This document shows, piece after piece, positions 62,830-64,000 of a stretch of 64,000 nucleotides of DNA. Position 1 is the first letter of the stretch. Every line of letters starts with the position of its first letter. The position numbers and the translations under genes were made by a program. This DNA comes from an uncultured Flavobacteriaceae bacterium (GTDB lineage Bacteria > Bacteroidota > Bacteroidia > Flavobacteriales > Flavobacteriaceae). The stretch lies in contig CANLVG010000003.1 in the NCBI GenBank assembly GCA_947494565.1, positions 186,001 to 250,000 on the forward strand, read 5' to 3'. The notes below the pieces were generated by a model, which was given only the letters and a program-made list of their open reading frames with translations, was not told the origin of the DNA and ran no database searches.

Positions 62830-64000
62830 CTAAATGTCAAGTTTTATTTGGTTATTTCTCACATCCCCTACAGATTTCCTTAACGATAATTCTTTTCTTG
62901 TAAAGGCCTCACTTTTTAAAAGCCACTCTCTGACCTCATCTACTTTTATATAGTATGGTTCTTTTGTATGAGCACTTGGAATTCTAAAATAAGGCGAGAG
63001 AATTTTACTCAAATGCCATTTGATACGTTTTCCTTCCTTCTTTGACCTACTAGTATGTTCTCCATGGTCTAAATCCCCATAATCTGAGGCTTCCCTTAAA
63101 AATTGATTCACCAAAGAGTCTGATTCAATGTCATCTTTCTTAAGTGAAAAACCGTTGTGTCCTGGATAGGTCATAGAGTCATCACTGGAAAGCTTTTCAT
63201 AAAAGAAATTACCTAGGTATCGAATGAACTTTTTTCTACGATCCCCACCGCTTTCTTGACTGATATCTTCAAACCAGTAGTAACTTGCTTTTTCTATTCC
63301 CATAGATTGTATTTCTTTTTCAATTGTTGGGGTTAGATTATTATCCACTCCATATTGGTTATTTTTTAGCCAAGCATCCCAAATATATTTGGACAAATAA
63401 ATAAAGGCCAATATGCTTCCACCACTTAGATCAATTAAATTAGCATAACCTGACCAATGCAATCTTTGCTTGTTTCTAGACGCAATCTGCATTAGTGCTT
63501 GTTCAATCCTTTCTTTACGCCACCATTTCTTCCTTTCCCAAGGAAAGTCCTCTTTAGGAATGTTGTAGACTATATCACCCTTATCCTTTTGTAGAGACCA
63601 TGCTTCAGCCAATTTTGCCGATAAAACACTTTTTTTAAGCAGACTAGTTATAAACACCTTCCAGTTATTTGGCCATTCATCTCTAAAGTTTATAACTTTT
63701 TGCTTTGAAGAATCACTTCTTATATAAAACTCTTCAATTAGTTCGTTGGGTTTAAGGCTCGAACCATATACATATTTAATCAAACTTTTGGTATTGGCGG
63801 GAACACGATATCCTGCAAATAGTAATCTCTTTCTAAAAATATCTTCTGAAAATTTGGGAAAGAGGGTTCTTCTATTTTCACTTCTTTTGAAAAATTGTTC
63901 TATCGATATCTCATTATAGTCACGTTTTCTCTCAAGATTAGCATTGGTTCCGTAAATCAATTTGTTTTTTTTGGTCCAGGCAAAGTCCCTTGTTCCTATT
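62830..64000 (-). CDS. Probable ATPase-related protein, 5' end outside the window
   Basis: An open frame runs from the right edge to 62830 with about 389 visible residues; the first visible ATG-like codon is a TTG at 63960, and the frame stays open beyond it, so the true start is outside. Features include LIYGTNANLERK near the left part, DLSGGSILAFIYLSKYIWDAWL, and a C-terminal block with YPGHNGFSL, YGDLDHGEHTS and HLSKILSPYFRIPSAHTKEPYY. This C-terminal block resembles ORC/CDC6-like AAA ATPases found beside defence genes, but that is recalled and unverified. The Walker motifs, if present, would lie in the missing part. It is co-transcribed with the 330-residue gene. Confidence 0.6.
   Translation of the reverse strand, partial: IGTRDFAWTKKNKLIYGTNANLERKRDYNEISIEQFFKRSENRRTLFPKFSEDIFRKRLLFAGYRVPANTKSLIKYVYGSSLKPNELIEEFYIRSDSSKQKVINFRDEWPNNWKVFITSLLKKSVLSAKLAEAWSLQKDKGDIVYNIPKEDFPWERKKWWRKERIEQALMQIASRNKQRLHWSGYANLIDLSGGSILAFIYLSKYIWDAWLKNNQYGVDNNLTPTIEKEIQSMGIEKASYYWFEDISQESGGDRRKKFIRYLGNFFYEKLSSDDSMTYPGHNGFSLKKDDIESDSLVNQFLREASDYGDLDHGEHTSRSKKEGKRIKWHLSKILSPYFRIPSAHTKEPYYIKVDEVREWLLKSEAFTRKELSLRKSVGDVRNNQIKLDI

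Noticed and set aside
1-64000. CRISPR arrays, tRNA genes, rRNA genes and insertion sequences
   Set aside because: No regularly spaced repeats, cloverleaf-type sequences, rRNA blocks or transposase genes were seen by reading; a tRNAscan or IS search could still find a weak one.

Overview
The window looks like chromosomal DNA of a marine flavobacterium (Bacteroidota, Flavobacteriaceae; Zobellia/Maribacter/Arenibacter-like by inference). The reasons are a SusC/SusD pair with sulfatases and fucose-related enzymes, a hybrid two-component sensor with an AraC output domain, many lipoproteins with short N-termini, DUF6090 and BatA-type genes, flavobacterial promoters of the TAnnTTTG type, and little use of Shine-Dalgarno sites. 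No rRNA, tRNA, CRISPR array or intact insertion sequence was seen.

Layout. 1-5.4 kb: end of an aerotolerance (Bat)-type operon (DUF58 tail, BatA-domain protein, DUF4175-like protein, third membrane protein) with overlapping stops and starts. 5.5-8.6 kb: small multidrug export-type protein, a small unknown, a class IV aminotransferase and a CoA-transferase. 8.8-11.7 kb: methionine sulfoxide repair and redox operon (msrB, selO, small unknown, msrA). 11.9-13.5 kb: two lipoproteins, one a DUF2268 metalloprotease-like protein, plus an unlisted 35-residue membrane peptide. 13.5-17.6 kb: an orphan hybrid two-component regulator. 18.2-22.6 kb: DUF6090 protein, then a leftward cluster of AraC regulator, c-type cytochrome, DUF1772, small membrane protein and NmrA-like reductase. 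22.8-26.4 kb: M1-like peptidase, YceI and WD40 proteins, and a truncated ABC permease. 26.5-33.1 kb: accessory block with a PdxR/MocR divergon (cupin fusion, aminotransferase, FMN split-barrel protein), a serine hydrolase with a divergent Lrp regulator, and a decayed serine hydrolase tail. 33.2-40.6 kb: NHL-type lipoprotein, two AraC regulators, membrane protein, short-chain dehydrogenase, and a propeller lipoprotein divergent from a membrane-anchored winged-helix regulator.

40.9-61.1 kb is a polysaccharide utilization locus (PUL): heme/FG-GAP lipoprotein, SusC, SusD, ASPIC/UnbV FG-GAP lipoprotein, GH29 alpha-L-fucosidase, sulfatase, GH141-like beta-helix protein with a C-terminal PDZ domain, second sulfatase, AraC regulator and L-fuconate dehydratase. 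Together they would bind and import a sulfated fucose-containing glycan, remove sulfate and fucose, and send fucose through the oxidative fuconate route. A 16-19 bp motif near GGYAnAAAAAGTATWG recurs in three intergenic regions of this locus and is a candidate operator for its AraC regulator.

61.5-64 kb: leftward genes of unknown function running off the window: a probable ATPase-like protein (5' end outside), a 330-residue protein ending in a Rossmann/CARF-like segment, and a 59-residue HigA-type antitoxin N-terminal module without its DNA-binding domain. This edge is the best candidate for an undescribed, possibly defence-related, system.
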